Below, one piece after another: positions 33,600 through 42,181 of a stretch of DNA of 64,000 bases. How positions within the stretch are numbered: position 1 is the stretch's first letter; the number at the start of each line of letters is the position of its first letter. The DNA comes from Actinophytocola sp035634895. Its GTDB lineage: Bacteria; Actinomycetota; Actinomycetes; Mycobacteriales; Pseudonocardiaceae. Made by a program: the position numbers and the translations under genes. The notes under the pieces are model-generated. The model saw only the letters and a program-made list of their open reading frames with translations, was not told the origin of the DNA and ran no database searches. The stretch lies in the NCBI RefSeq assembly GCF_035634895.1, contig NZ_DASQCC010000100.1:5509-69508 (forward strand), written 5' to 3'.

Positions 33600-34577
33600 A
33601 TGACGCGGCCTGCGGTGCCTACGAGCCCCAGCGTCCAGAGCCGGGCCCTCGCGCAACTGCTCATGAGCGGTCTTCGACCGATCGGCGACCGGATGAGCGT
33701 CACGAGCTGGCCGCAGCGACGGCTGGTTCGCGAGGTCTTCGACACCGTCGGCCTGACCCCGTTGCCCCGCGGCACCCGGTTGGCGGCAGTAGCGGACGGT
33801 GACGTTCACGGGTTGTGGCTCACCGGCCGGGGTGCCGATCCGGCGAACGGCGTCGTCCTGTACCTCCACGGCGGTGGCTTCGTGTTCGGGTCCCGGCGCA
33901 CGCACCGGCACCTCGCCGCGGCCCTGTCGGTCGCGACCAGGCGTCCCGTGCTCCTGGTGGACTACCGGCGGGCGCCCGAGCACCCCTTCCCGGCCGCCGC
34001 CGACGACGTGCTCGCCGCCTACAGATGGCTGCTGCGGACGGGGCACACGCCGGAGAGCATCACCGTCATGGGTGACTCGGCCGGCGGCCACCTGACCGCG
34101 GGCCTGCTCGCGGACCTGTCCCGGCGCCGCGTCCCCATGCCGGCCGCCGCGGTCATGTTCTCGCCGTTCCTCGACCTGGGCTGTGCCGAGGTGGCCGAAC
34201 GCGACGCGGTACGGCGTGACCCGTTCGTGCCACCCCAACGGGCGATCGAGTGCGGGCTCAGCTACGCGGGGACATACTCACTCACCCACCGCAGGATCAA
34301 CGTGCTCGGCGCGAGCAAGCGCCGCTGGCCACCGGTGCTGATCCAGGTCGGCGACACCGAGTGCCTCCTGGGCGACTCCGAACGGATGGCCGAGAGCATC
34401 AGAGCCGCCGGCGCGCACTGCGAGCTGCAGGTGTGGCCGGGTCAGGTGCACGTGTTCCCGGCGTTCTACCCGCTGATCCCGGAAGGACGGGCGGCCGTCA
34501 GGTATGTGGGTGACTTCGTGCGTACCCATTCCACCGTTGGCGTCACGGAACAGGACATCATCGCCACCGCCAGTTGA
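33600..34577 (+). CDS. Alpha/beta hydrolase, hormone-sensitive-lipase-type esterase
   Basis: A 325-residue esterase of the HSL family. The oxyanion motif YLHGGGFVFGS is near residue 98, LVDYRRAPEHPFPAA follows, and VMGDSAGGHL has the nucleophilic Ser. VGDTECLLGDS and QVHVFPAF fit the Asp and His. No signal peptide. The ATG at 33600 has a GGGGG region just upstream and gives a usual length; upstream ATGs at 33567 and 33570 are alternatives. Substrate unknown. Followed closely by a DedA gene. Confidence 0.9.
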   Translation: MTRPAVPTSPSVQSRALAQLLMSGLRPIGDRMSVTSWPQRRLVREVFDTVGLTPLPRGTRLAAVADGDVHGLWLTGRGADPANGVVLYLHGGGFVFGSRRTHRHLAAALSVATRRPVLLVDYRRAPEHPFPAAADDVLAAYRWLLRTGHTPESITVMGDSAGGHLTAGLLADLSRRRVPMPAAAVMFSPFLDLGCAEVAERDAVRRDPFVPPQRAIECGLSYAGTYSLTHRRINVLGASKRRWPPVLIQVGDTECLLGDSERMAESIRAAGAHCELQVWPGQVHVFPAFYPLIPEGRAAVRYVGDFVRTHSTVGVTEQDIIATAS

Positions 34578-34651
34578 CACGATGGTGGAGATCGGGCGAA
34601 TTCGGGCACGTTCGGCGTACGCCGCCGAAGTGGACACGTACGCTACCTGTC

Positions 34652-35317
34652 GTGAGTTCAGTGGCTGAGGCGAGCGCGGTGGCCAGCGGCGTGCTCGAAT
34701 CCGCCGGGCCCGTGATGGTGTGGATCATCGTACTCGGGTTCGTGTTCACGGAGTGTGCCTTCATCATCGGCCTGTTCCTGCCGGGTGACGTCCTGCTGTT
34801 CGGAGCCGGCGTCGTGCTGGCCGAACACCACGCGGAACTGCAGGCGTGGGCGCTCTCCGTCGTCGCACTGGTGACCGCGGTGGTCGGCAACATGGTCGGC
34901 TACTACATCGGCGCCAAGGCCGGCCACACGCTCATCGCGCGACGCGGCGGACGGGTGCTCAACGTCGAGAACCTCGCCAAGGCACGCGACTTCCTCGACC
35001 GGCGCGGCTTCTGGGCCATCGTCCTGGCGCGGTGGATCCCGTGGGTCCGCACGCTGGCGCCGCTGATCGCGGGCGCGGCCAAGATGGACAACCGCCGGTT
35101 CATGTTCGCCACGACGATCGGCGGCCTGGCCTGGGTGCCGACGCTCGTGCTGCTCGGCTACTACGGCGCGGGCCTGCTGGACAACCTGCCGTGGCTCAAG
35201 GCCGTGGCGCTGTGGGGCAGCATCGCGTTCTTCGTCGGCGGGACCGCGTACGGCGTGTTCCGCTACCGGCAGGAGATGCGCAAGCCGCCGGTGGAGGACA
35301 CGGTCACCCGCGCGTGA
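34652..35317 (+). CDS. DedA-family membrane protein (second copy)
   Basis: A 221-residue membrane protein: FTECAFIIGLFLPGDVLLFG, GYYIGAKAGHTLIARRGG, FWAIVLARWIPWVRTLAPLIAGAAKMDNRRF show the DedA motifs. TACGCT seven bases before the GTG at 34652 would suit a -10 box with a leaderless message, which is common in actinomycetes; that is inferred. The two DedA genes bracket GlcD and the esterase gene. Confidence 0.9.
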   Translation: MSSVAEASAVASGVLESAGPVMVWIIVLGFVFTECAFIIGLFLPGDVLLFGAGVVLAEHHAELQAWALSVVALVTAVVGNMVGYYIGAKAGHTLIARRGGRVLNVENLAKARDFLDRRGFWAIVLARWIPWVRTLAPLIAGAAKMDNRRFMFATTIGGLAWVPTLVLLGYYGAGLLDNLPWLKAVALWGSIAFFVGGTAYGVFRYRQEMRKPPVEDTVTRA

Positions 35318-35369
35318 GCGGGCCGACTGAGCAGCGTCGGACACGCGCGCACACAAGGAGCAGGACCAG

Positions 35370-35777
35370 CTAGGGCTGGCGGGCCCAGAGCACGAGCTGG
35401 ATGCCGTCCGGGTCACGCATCGAGATGACCTCGGTGCCCGGCGCCGAGTGCTCCTCGGTGATCGGTGAGAAGGTCACGCCGTGCTCGTTGAGCCGCTCGG
35501 TCCACTCCTTCAGGCCGGCCCGGTCCGGCACGGAGAACGTCAGGTGGTCCAGACCTGGCCGGCGCTCGTCGAACCGCGTGTACTCCGACACCGGGTGCTG
35601 CACGAGGGTCAGGGAGATGCCGAGCCCGGGGCCGCGTAAGAAGGCCTTCCGCATGCCGGAGGGTGACTCGTCCTTGCCGATCGACTCGAACCCCAGCACC
35701 CGCTCGTACCACGGGACGCTTCGGTCGACGTCGGTGACGGTGAGCGCGACATGGTGAACACCGGTCAGCGTGGGCAT
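35370..35777 (-). CDS. Glyoxalase/VOC-superfamily protein
   Basis: A 135-residue protein with two vicinal-oxygen-chelate modules. GVHHVALTVTDVDRSVPWYERVLGF carries the first metal His, PGLDHLTFSVPD the second, and FRDPDG-like ISMRDPDGIQLVLW the closing Glu/Asp region. The ATG at 35777 has AAGGA upstream. Substrate not known; could be a dioxygenase or an isomerase-like resistance protein. Divergent from the SDR at 35947. Confidence 0.88.
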   Translation of the reverse strand: MPTLTGVHHVALTVTDVDRSVPWYERVLGFESIGKDESPSGMRKAFLRGPGLGISLTLVQHPVSEYTRFDERRPGLDHLTFSVPDRAGLKEWTERLNEHGVTFSPITEEHSAPGTEVISMRDPDGIQLVLWARQP

Positions 35778-35946
35778 CAGAGTCCTTCCCGACCCGGGGT
35801 TGCGGGCCGCCTCAGCCATAGTGCCGCAGCTCTCCGACAAAACCCCCGCCGTTATCGGATCTTCTGCATGCCGCAACCACCTCAGCGATAACCGCTGGTT
35901 AGCGGTGTGCACCGGTGACGTCTCACGCCGGTGGCACGATGCGCGG

Positions 35947-36687
35947 ATGACTGGAGTGCTCGTGGTGACCGGTGGCAGCAGGGGAATCGGGGCGGCCGTG
36001 TGCAGGTTGGCCGCGGATCGGGGCTACGACGTGGTGGTGAACTATGCCGCCGACTCGACCGCCGCGCAAGATGTGGTCGGCGGTCTGACCAATGTGCGGG
36101 CCGTGGCGGTCGCCGGCGACGTGTCCGACGCGGACGACGTGACCCGCCTGTTCGACGCGGCCGCGTCGCTGGGCCCGCTGGCCGGGCTTGTCAACAACGC
36201 CGGCATCACCGGCAACACGCCGGGCCGGCTGGACGAGCACGATCCCGAGGTGGTGCGCCGCGTGCTCGACGTGAACGTGACCGGCGTGTTCCTGTGCGCC
36301 CGCGAGGCCGTGCGGCGGATGTCGACGCGGTACGGCGGGCAGGGCGGGGCGATCGTGAACGTCTCGTCGACCGCCGCGCACCGCGGGTCGCCGGGCGAGT
36401 GGGTGCCGTACGCGGCCAGCAAGGCGGCGGTCGAGACCATGACCCTCGGCCTGGCAAAGGAGGTCGCCGCCGAGGGCATCCGGGTGAACGCCGTCGCGCC
36501 GGGCCTGGTGCACACGGACCTGCACGCGGCGGCCGGCATGCCCGACCGTCCCGACCGCATCGCGCCCATGATCCCGATGCGGCGCGCGGGACAGCCGGAC
36601 GAGATCGCCGAGGGGATCGTGTGGCTGCTCTCGCCGGCCGCGTCCTTCGTCACGGGCGCGGTCCTGCCGATCAGCGGCGGCTTCTGA
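35947..36687 (+). CDS. Short-chain dehydrogenase/reductase, FabG-like
   Basis: A 246-residue SDR: LVVTGGSRGIGAAV (cofactor loop), LVNNAGITGNTPG, VNVSSTAAHRGSP (Ser), YAASKAAVE (Tyr/Lys), VNAVAPGLVHTD and GAVLPISGGF at the end. These are typical of FabG-like ketoreductases or sugar-alcohol dehydrogenases. The substrate cannot be assigned. The ATG is 35947, with few bases of leader. Convergent with GH76 at 36694. Confidence 0.9.
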   Translation: MTGVLVVTGGSRGIGAAVCRLAADRGYDVVVNYAADSTAAQDVVGGLTNVRAVAVAGDVSDADDVTRLFDAAASLGPLAGLVNNAGITGNTPGRLDEHDPEVVRRVLDVNVTGVFLCAREAVRRMSTRYGGQGGAIVNVSSTAAHRGSPGEWVPYAASKAAVETMTLGLAKEVAAEGIRVNAVAPGLVHTDLHAAAGMPDRPDRIAPMIPMRRAGQPDEIAEGIVWLLSPAASFVTGAVLPISGGF

Positions 36688-36693
36688 CCCGCA

Positions 36694-37821
36694 CTAACCG
36701 CGCTCCAGCAGGGCCGCCGCCTCCAGCACCATCCAGCCGGACAGTTGCACCGAGAGATCCAGCTCGACGCGGCGGTGTGCCGGTGAGCGGGGCACGCGGG
36801 CCGGCTGCGACCACTCGGGCCCGAACAACGGGCCGGACCGGGCAAGGGCCCGGTTGCGCCACGCCGCCGCGGCCGAGCCGAGCACCAGCTCGCGCGCGAC
36901 GCCGGCGGCCGGCGAGTCCAGGCGCAGCGCGGCCTGGGCCAGGTAGCGGGCGAGGATGCCGGCGAACAGGCCGCCGTCGCCGCCGCCCCGGCCGCGCAGG
37001 ACCCTGTCGTCGTTGAGGTGCGCGGCCACGGCGTAGATCGTGCGCTCGGCACGCTCGACCCAGACGCCGGACGAGTCGCCCTCGGCCAGCTCAACGCACG
37101 CGCCGATGTAGACGCCCTGGCAGTAGGTGTAGGTGACCTTGACGATGTCCTTGATCGACCCGTCCTGCTCGACGTAGACGCCGTCCCACAGCAGGCCGGT
37201 GCGCGGGTCGACCAGGACCTGCGACATCCACTCGGTCATCGAGCGGGCCCGCTGGAGGTCGGCCTTCTCCCCACCGCGGTCCGCCCAACGCGTGAACAGG
37301 ATCGCCGCCGGGCCGTTGGCCGGCACGTTCTTGAACATGTCCCTGCGCCGCCACCAGATGCCGCCGCCCCCGTGGTCGGTCCAGCCGGCGCGCAGCTGAG
37401 CGGCGATCCGGGTCATCGCCGTCCTGACCGGGACGTCCTCGCAGTCGTTCGCCCGCATCAGCGCGAGGCCCAGCCAGGCTACGTCGTCGTAGTAGTCGTT
37501 GGTCCACGAGCCGAAGTTGCGCAGGTGGATACCCCGGACCAGCTTGCTGATCGTGCCGGCGCGGGTGGCGTTCGGCTGGCGTTCCTGCGCGTCGACGAGG
37601 CAGTCCAACAGGTGCGCCTGCCACCAGTAGTTCCAGTGGCCGTGCAGGCGGTTGCCCACCGACTGCGGCCAGCCGGCGACGCCCAGCCTCGTGCCGGGCA
37701 GTGCCCACACGCGGCGCACGTGACGAGCGACGACGGCCCGTTCCGCCACCGCCGCCCTCGCACACCAGAGGGACGGCGAGTTCTCCGGCGGACTTTCCGC
37801 CGAGTCCAGGCGCTGCGTCAC
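36694..37821 (-). CDS. Glycoside hydrolase family 76-like protein
   Basis: A 375-residue protein with the alpha/alpha barrel of GH76 (alpha-1,6-mannanase type). WNYWWQAHLLDCLVDAQ and NDYYDDVAWLGLALMRA carry the conserved YxDD catalytic pair; GIWWRRRDMFKNVPANGPAAIL and LLWDGVYVEQDG match the family. No signal peptide is visible, so the enzyme may be cytosolic or have lost export. GTG 37821 is preferred (GGAGAG upstream) over GTG 37878. The substrate is unknown. Confidence 0.85.
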   Translation of the reverse strand: MTQRLDSAESPPENSPSLWCARAAVAERAVVARHVRRVWALPGTRLGVAGWPQSVGNRLHGHWNYWWQAHLLDCLVDAQERQPNATRAGTISKLVRGIHLRNFGSWTNDYYDDVAWLGLALMRANDCEDVPVRTAMTRIAAQLRAGWTDHGGGGIWWRRRDMFKNVPANGPAAILFTRWADRGGEKADLQRARSMTEWMSQVLVDPRTGLLWDGVYVEQDGSIKDIVKVTYTYCQGVYIGACVELAEGDSSGVWVERAERTIYAVAAHLNDDRVLRGRGGGDGGLFAGILARYLAQAALRLDSPAAGVARELVLGSAAAAWRNRALARSGPLFGPEWSQPARVPRSPAHRRVELDLSVQLSGWMVLEAAALLERG

Positions 37822-37901
37822 CTCTCCATCGTGCGTGCTGAATCGATTCCGATGACTCGGCCGGAAGAGTGATGTCACCGTCCTGTGTCACAGTTGGGGC
37901 T

Positions 37902-40043
37902 ATGACCACGGCGCCTGTGACCTGTCCCCTGTGCGAAGCGACGTGTGGGTTGTCGGTCTCGGTCGAGGACGACCGGGTTACTACGGTGCGTGGCGACGAC
38001 GCCGACGTGTTCTCGCGGGGCTACATCTGCCCGAAGGGCGCGTCGCTGGGCGCGCTGCACCACGACCCCGACCGGTTGCGGCGGCCGATGGTGCGGCGGG
38101 ACGGCGAGCTCGTCGAGGTCGGCTGGGACGAGGCCTTCGCGGAGATCGACCGGAGGCTCCCCGCACTGATCGCCGAGCATGGGCGGGACGCGGTCGGGGT
38201 GTACGCCGGTAACCCGTCGGTGCACAACACGTCGACCTCGCTGTACGGGCCCGTGTTCTACAAGGCGCTGAACACCAGGAACTTCTACACGGCCAGCACC
38301 GTCGACCAGCTGCCGAAGCACTTCTCCGCCGGGCACATGTTCGGCCACGCGCTGACGATCCCGGTGCCGGACCTCGACCGGGTCGACCACCTGCTGATGC
38401 TCGGCGCGAACCCGCTCGTGTCCAACGGCAGCCTGATGACCGCGCCGGACGTGCGTGGCCGGCTCAGGAAGCTGCGCGAACGCGGCGGCAAGCTCGTCGT
38501 GGTCGACCCCAAGCGGTCCCGCACGGCCGAGCTGGCCGACGAGCACCACGCGATCCGGCCCGGCACGGACGCGTTGCTGCTGTTCGCACTCGTGCGGACG
38601 CTGTTCGCGGAGTCGCTGGTCGACCTGCGCGACCTGCCGGTCAACGGCGTCGACGAGGTCCGCGCGCTGGCCACGCCCTTCACGCCGGAGGCCGTCGCGG
38701 CCCACGCGGGCCTGTCCGCCGACACGATCCGCGGCATGGCCCGCGAGCTGGCGGCCGCCGAGCGGGCCGTCGTGTACGGCCGCATCGGCACGACCACGCA
38801 AACGTTTGGCACCCTCGCGAGCTGGCTGATCGACGTGCTCAACACCCTGACCGGCAACCTCGACCGCGAGGGTGGCGCCATGTTCCCGCTCGCCGCGGCG
38901 GGCCAGGCCAACGCACGGCCGGGGAAGAAGCGCCGCGAGTTCCGGACCGGCCGGTGGCACAGCCGGGTCCGCGGCCTGCCGGAGGTGATGGGCGAGCTGC
39001 CGGTGGCGACGCTCGCCGACGAGATCCTGACCCCGGGCGACGGCCAGATCCGCGCGCTGATCACCGTGTGCGGCAACCCGTGCCTGTCCACCCCGAACGC
39101 AGGGCGGCTGGCGGAGGCGCTGGGCCGGCTGGACTTCATGGTGTCGCTGGACGTCTACCTCAACGAGACCAGCCGCCACGCGGACGTGATCCTGCCGGGG
39201 CCGACACCCCTGGAACGCCCGCACTACGACCTGGCGCTGTACCAGCTTGCCGTCCGCAACGTCGCGAACTGGACGCCGGCCGTGCTGCCCACCGACGTGC
39301 CGCAGGAGTGGGAGACACTGCTGCGCCTGACCGGCGTCGTGATGGGCATGGGCGCGACGCCGGACCTAGCGGCGCTGGACGACTTCGTGGCCAACCAGAT
39401 GGCGGAGCGCCACGGCGTCGAGGCCGGCGAGCGTCGAGGCCCGGAGCGGCTGGTCGACATCATGCTGCGTGGCGGCCCGTACGACCTGACGCTGGCCGAC
39501 CTGGAGGCCGCGCCGCACGGTGTCGACCTCGGTGCGCTCGAGCCACGACTGCCCGACGTCCTGACGACGCCGTCCGGCCGCGTCGAGCTGGCGCCGGAAG
39601 CGATCACCGTGGACGTGCCGCGGCTGGTGGCGGCCCTGGACACGCCCGTGAACGGCGAGCTGCTGCTGATCGGCAGGCGACAGCTGTCGTCCAACAACTC
39701 GTGGATGCACAACCTCGAGCCGCTGGTCCGGGGCTCGAACCGGTGCACGGCACAGGTGCACCCGGACGACGCGGCCCGGCTCGGCCTGGTCGACGGCGCC
39801 ACCGCGGTGGTCCGCTCGCGGGCCGGCAAGATCGAGGTGCCGGTCGAGATCACGGACACGATCCGGCCGGGCGTGGTGAGCATCCCGCACGGCTGGGGTC
39901 ACGACGTGCAGGGCACCCGCACGGCGGTCGCACGTGCACATGCGGGTGTTAACACCAATGTGCTGGCCGACGACCTACTCCTTGACGCCCTCTCCGGCAC
40001 GGCGGCGCTCAACGGCATCCCCGTCGAGATGGAGCGCGCCTGA
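37902..40043 (+). CDS. Molybdopterin oxidoreductase with N-terminal 4Fe-4S site
   Basis: A 713-residue catalytic subunit of the formate dehydrogenase/nitrate reductase superfamily. A cysteine quartet at C8, C11, C15 and C43 (CPLC...C and YICPKG) binds an iron-sulfur cluster. VGVYAGNPSVHN, LMLGANPLVSNGSLMTAPD, VVVDPKRSRTAELADEHH, CGNPCLST and the C-terminal dihydropterin-binding part with RQLSSNNSWMHN follow. No Tat signal, and no electron-transfer subunit or Mo-cofactor genes adjacent. Substrate uncertain; formate or another small oxyanion. Divergent from GH76. Confidence 0.93.
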   Translation: MTTAPVTCPLCEATCGLSVSVEDDRVTTVRGDDADVFSRGYICPKGASLGALHHDPDRLRRPMVRRDGELVEVGWDEAFAEIDRRLPALIAEHGRDAVGVYAGNPSVHNTSTSLYGPVFYKALNTRNFYTASTVDQLPKHFSAGHMFGHALTIPVPDLDRVDHLLMLGANPLVSNGSLMTAPDVRGRLRKLRERGGKLVVVDPKRSRTAELADEHHAIRPGTDALLLFALVRTLFAESLVDLRDLPVNGVDEVRALATPFTPEAVAAHAGLSADTIRGMARELAAAERAVVYGRIGTTTQTFGTLASWLIDVLNTLTGNLDREGGAMFPLAAAGQANARPGKKRREFRTGRWHSRVRGLPEVMGELPVATLADEILTPGDGQIRALITVCGNPCLSTPNAGRLAEALGRLDFMVSLDVYLNETSRHADVILPGPTPLERPHYDLALYQLAVRNVANWTPAVLPTDVPQEWETLLRLTGVVMGMGATPDLAALDDFVANQMAERHGVEAGERRGPERLVDIMLRGGPYDLTLADLEAAPHGVDLGALEPRLPDVLTTPSGRVELAPEAITVDVPRLVAALDTPVNGELLLIGRRQLSSNNSWMHNLEPLVRGSNRCTAQVHPDDAARLGLVDGATAVVRSRAGKIEVPVEITDTIRPGVVSIPHGWGHDVQGTRTAVARAHAGVNTNVLADDLLLDALSGTAALNGIPVEMERA

Positions 40044-40237
40044 ATCGCGCCGAATCACCGCGAATCAGCTGATCACAGCCCGTCGACTGTATGCATGCTG
40101 TACATCGGATCGAGTGCTACACCTACGGCTGAGTAGTCTCACGTTCAGTCTTGACTTTTGTGTGGTAAAACTGATCTGATTCGCATCAGATCGAATCATC
40201 TCGGTCATCGCCGGTCCTGGATGACGGGAGGATTCGC
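40044..40237 (+). promoter_or_regulatory. Upstream region of the XRE gene with palindrome
   Basis: TTGACT at 40151-40156 resembles a -35 box. A perfect eight-base inverted repeat with a four-base centre (GATCTGAT-TCGC-ATCAGATC) at 40173-40192 lies where the -10 region would be. This is a good candidate for autoregulation by the XRE protein. The stretch is more AT-rich than its surroundings. Confidence 0.55.
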
Positions 40238-41110
40238 ATGGACACCTCGGGTGGTTTGGGACCGCCGCCGACCGGAAGGGAGCGGTTGGCGACGGAACTA
40301 CGCAAGTTGCGCGACATCGCCGGAGTCTCCGGGCGAGAGCTCGCACACCGCATCGGCATCAGCCAGTCCAAGGTGTCCCGGATCGAGTCGGGCGCCGTCG
40401 TCCCGTCCCTTCCGGAGGTCACGGCTTGGGGAAAGGAGCTGGGCGTGTCCGTCGAGACCCAGGCGCGGCTCACGGGAATGACCGAGGCGGCATACAACGA
40501 GGTGCATCCGTGGGGGGCCGCGGTTCGTCTCGGCAACCTGCAGGAGGGGGTCCAGGAGCATGAGTCGACCGCGACACGGATAGCGGTGTTCCAGCCGTCG
40601 GTCGTGCCGGGTTTACTGCAGATCGCGGGATACGCGCAGCGTGTGATCGCACTGTTCCACCGGCAGTACAGCGAGACCGACCAGGCCGCCGAGATCGCGA
40701 GCAGGCTGGACCGGCAGCTCGCGCTCTACGACACGAACCGCCACTTCGACTTCCTCGTCACGGAGGCGGCGCTGCGTTGGCGGCCCGGGCCGGCGCAACT
40801 GCTGATCGCCCAGCTCGAGCGCATCATGTCGATCGGCTCGCTGGAGAACGTGTCGATAGGACTGATCCCGCTGAGCGCCCAGGCCACCACCCTCACCACA
40901 CACGGGTTCGTGCTGTACGAGGGCGAGCACCAGGACTCGTGGGTCACCGTCGAAACCATTCACGCCGACATGAAGGTGGCCGCGCCGGAGCACGTCGAGA
41001 TCTACCGCTCCCGCTGGTCCCTTCTCCGCAGGATGGCGTTGTTCGATGCAGATGCACAGGATTTCATGGGGGGGATTATCGATGACCTCCGCAGCGCGCC
41101 AGTCCAATAA
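40238..41110 (+). CDS. XRE-family regulator with DUF5753 domain
   Basis: A 290-residue regulator. The N-terminal helix-turn-helix ELRKLRDIAGVSGRELAHRIGISQSKVSRIESG (about 20-52) is followed by a DUF5753 domain (about 100-285) with FQPSVVPGLLQIAGYA, LDRQLALYDTNRHFDFLVTEAALRW and TTHGFVLYEGEHQDSWVTVET. In streptomycetes such proteins act with DUF397 partners (BldD-like Whi/antibiotic controls). The DUF397 gene here is convergent on the minus strand rather than downstream. Confidence 0.93.
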   Translation: MDTSGGLGPPPTGRERLATELRKLRDIAGVSGRELAHRIGISQSKVSRIESGAVVPSLPEVTAWGKELGVSVETQARLTGMTEAAYNEVHPWGAAVRLGNLQEGVQEHESTATRIAVFQPSVVPGLLQIAGYAQRVIALFHRQYSETDQAAEIASRLDRQLALYDTNRHFDFLVTEAALRWRPGPAQLLIAQLERIMSIGSLENVSIGLIPLSAQATTLTTHGFVLYEGEHQDSWVTVETIHADMKVAAPEHVEIYRSRWSLLRRMALFDADAQDFMGGIIDDLRSAPVQ

Positions 41111-41121
41111 GACAACCGCCG

Positions 41122-41319
41122 CTAATCTCTGGCCAGCAATCCGGCGAACGAGTCCCACCCGCGCCGGGTGAACAGCAACACAGGGCCGTCGGGATCCTTG
41201 GAGTTCCGCACTCCGACGATCTCCGTTCTGGTCACCTCCACGCAGTCACCGCCCTCGCTGAAGCTGCTCTTGGCGAAGGTGGCGTGCGTCCGAATCCAGC
41301 TCTCGAATTGGCCGTCCAT
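41122..41319 (-). CDS. DUF397 protein
   Basis: A 65-residue DUF397 protein: WIRTHATFAKSSFSEGGDCVEV (the family's SSxS...CVEV) and VRNSKDPDGPVLLFT are exact signature features. These small proteins act as partners or antagonists of XRE-DUF5753 regulators. The gene runs on the opposite strand to the XRE gene, ending 11 bases from its stop, and starts 27 bases from the divergent SARP gene. Start by ATG; no strong ribosome site is visible. Confidence 0.9.
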   Translation of the reverse strand: MDGQFESWIRTHATFAKSSFSEGGDCVEVTRTEIVGVRNSKDPDGPVLLFTRRGWDSFAGLLARD

Positions 41320-41346
41320 GATGTCAATAAACACCGAAGGTGAGAG

Positions 41347-42132
41347 ATGGCGAAAGAGGTAAGCTTTCTTTCTACCAAAACTGTCATGTTTCACCTGTAC
41401 GGCCCGGTCGACACGACCATCGACGGTGTGCGGATCGGGCCGGACACCGAAAAGGAACGCCGGATGGTGGTGCCGCTCCTGCTGACCATCAGACGACCAG
41501 TGTCCTATCTGGAGCTGTCGGACTGGATGTGGGACGGCACGCCGGGGAGCGCACCGGACGACCTGGGCCGGTACATGGGTGAATTCCGCCTCCGGCTCAC
41601 ACGGCTGGGTCTCCGGGGCGCGCTGGTGAACCGCGACCGCGTGTGCCGCCTGAACGTGGACCCGGACCAGGTGGACCTGCACTGCCTGAGCACGCTGTTG
41701 ACGGAGGTCGACCAGCTCGACGACGTGACGGCGGCGGCCCGGCTGCGTGCGGTCCTGGCGCTGTGCGAGGGGGAGCCGCTGGAAGGGCTGTCGGGTCACC
41801 GGATCGACAGCTGCCGGCAGATGCTGCTGGAGGAGCGACGGCGCGCGGAAATGACGCTGATCCGCGTGGACTTCCGCCTCGGCCGGGCGACCCACCGGGT
41901 GCCGGACCTGATGCGGTTGTTCCACGACCGACCGGAGGACACGACGGTCGCGACGCTGACGATGCAGGCACTCGCCAAGGCGGGCCGGCAGGCGGAGGCG
42001 CTGGGGGTGTACCGGCGGTGCTGCGAGCGGGTGGTCGAGCTGGGGATGAAGGTGCCGCCTCAGATGGCGGACCTGCACGGCCGCATCCTCCGCGACGAGC
42101 CGGCGGACCGGGAGCTGGAAACACACCGCTGA
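41347..42132 (+). CDS. SARP-type regulator (winged-helix plus BTAD)
   Basis: A 261-residue protein. The N-terminal half has an OmpR-like winged helix (MVVPLLLTIRRPVSYLELSDWMWDG, GRYMGEFRLRLTRLGLRGALVNRDRVCRLNVD), and the C-terminal half is a BTAD domain (VDLHCLSTLLTEVDQLDD ... QALAKAGRQAEALGVYRRCCERVV). The helix-turn-helix is divergent from the textbook one. SARPs activate biosynthetic genes, but no biosynthetic cluster lies next to it. AAGGTGAGAG precedes the ATG. Confidence 0.85.
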   Translation: MAKEVSFLSTKTVMFHLYGPVDTTIDGVRIGPDTEKERRMVVPLLLTIRRPVSYLELSDWMWDGTPGSAPDDLGRYMGEFRLRLTRLGLRGALVNRDRVCRLNVDPDQVDLHCLSTLLTEVDQLDDVTAAARLRAVLALCEGEPLEGLSGHRIDSCRQMLLEERRRAEMTLIRVDFRLGRATHRVPDLMRLFHDRPEDTTVATLTMQALAKAGRQAEALGVYRRCCERVVELGMKVPPQMADLHGRILRDEPADRELETHR

Positions 42133-42135
42133 CCT

Positions 42136-42172
42136 TGGGGGCCGGCCTTGCTGGGGGTAGGGCCGGCTCCCA
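42136..42172. terminator. Terminator between SARP and SpoU genes
   Basis: A GC-rich stem of about 10-11 pairs (ggggccggcc with gggccggctcc), loop of about 12 bases, between two convergent genes. Confidence 0.65.
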
Positions 42173-42181
42173 GTCCCTCGC

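Noticed and set aside
34639..34654. Leaderless promoter of the second DedA gene as a sure feature
   Set aside because: TACGCT is spaced well for a -10 box but no matching -35 sequence was found; left as a remark.
41122..42132. A biosynthetic gene cluster around the SARP regulator
   Set aside because: No polyketide, peptide or other biosynthetic genes adjoin; neighbours are regulators and housekeeping genes.
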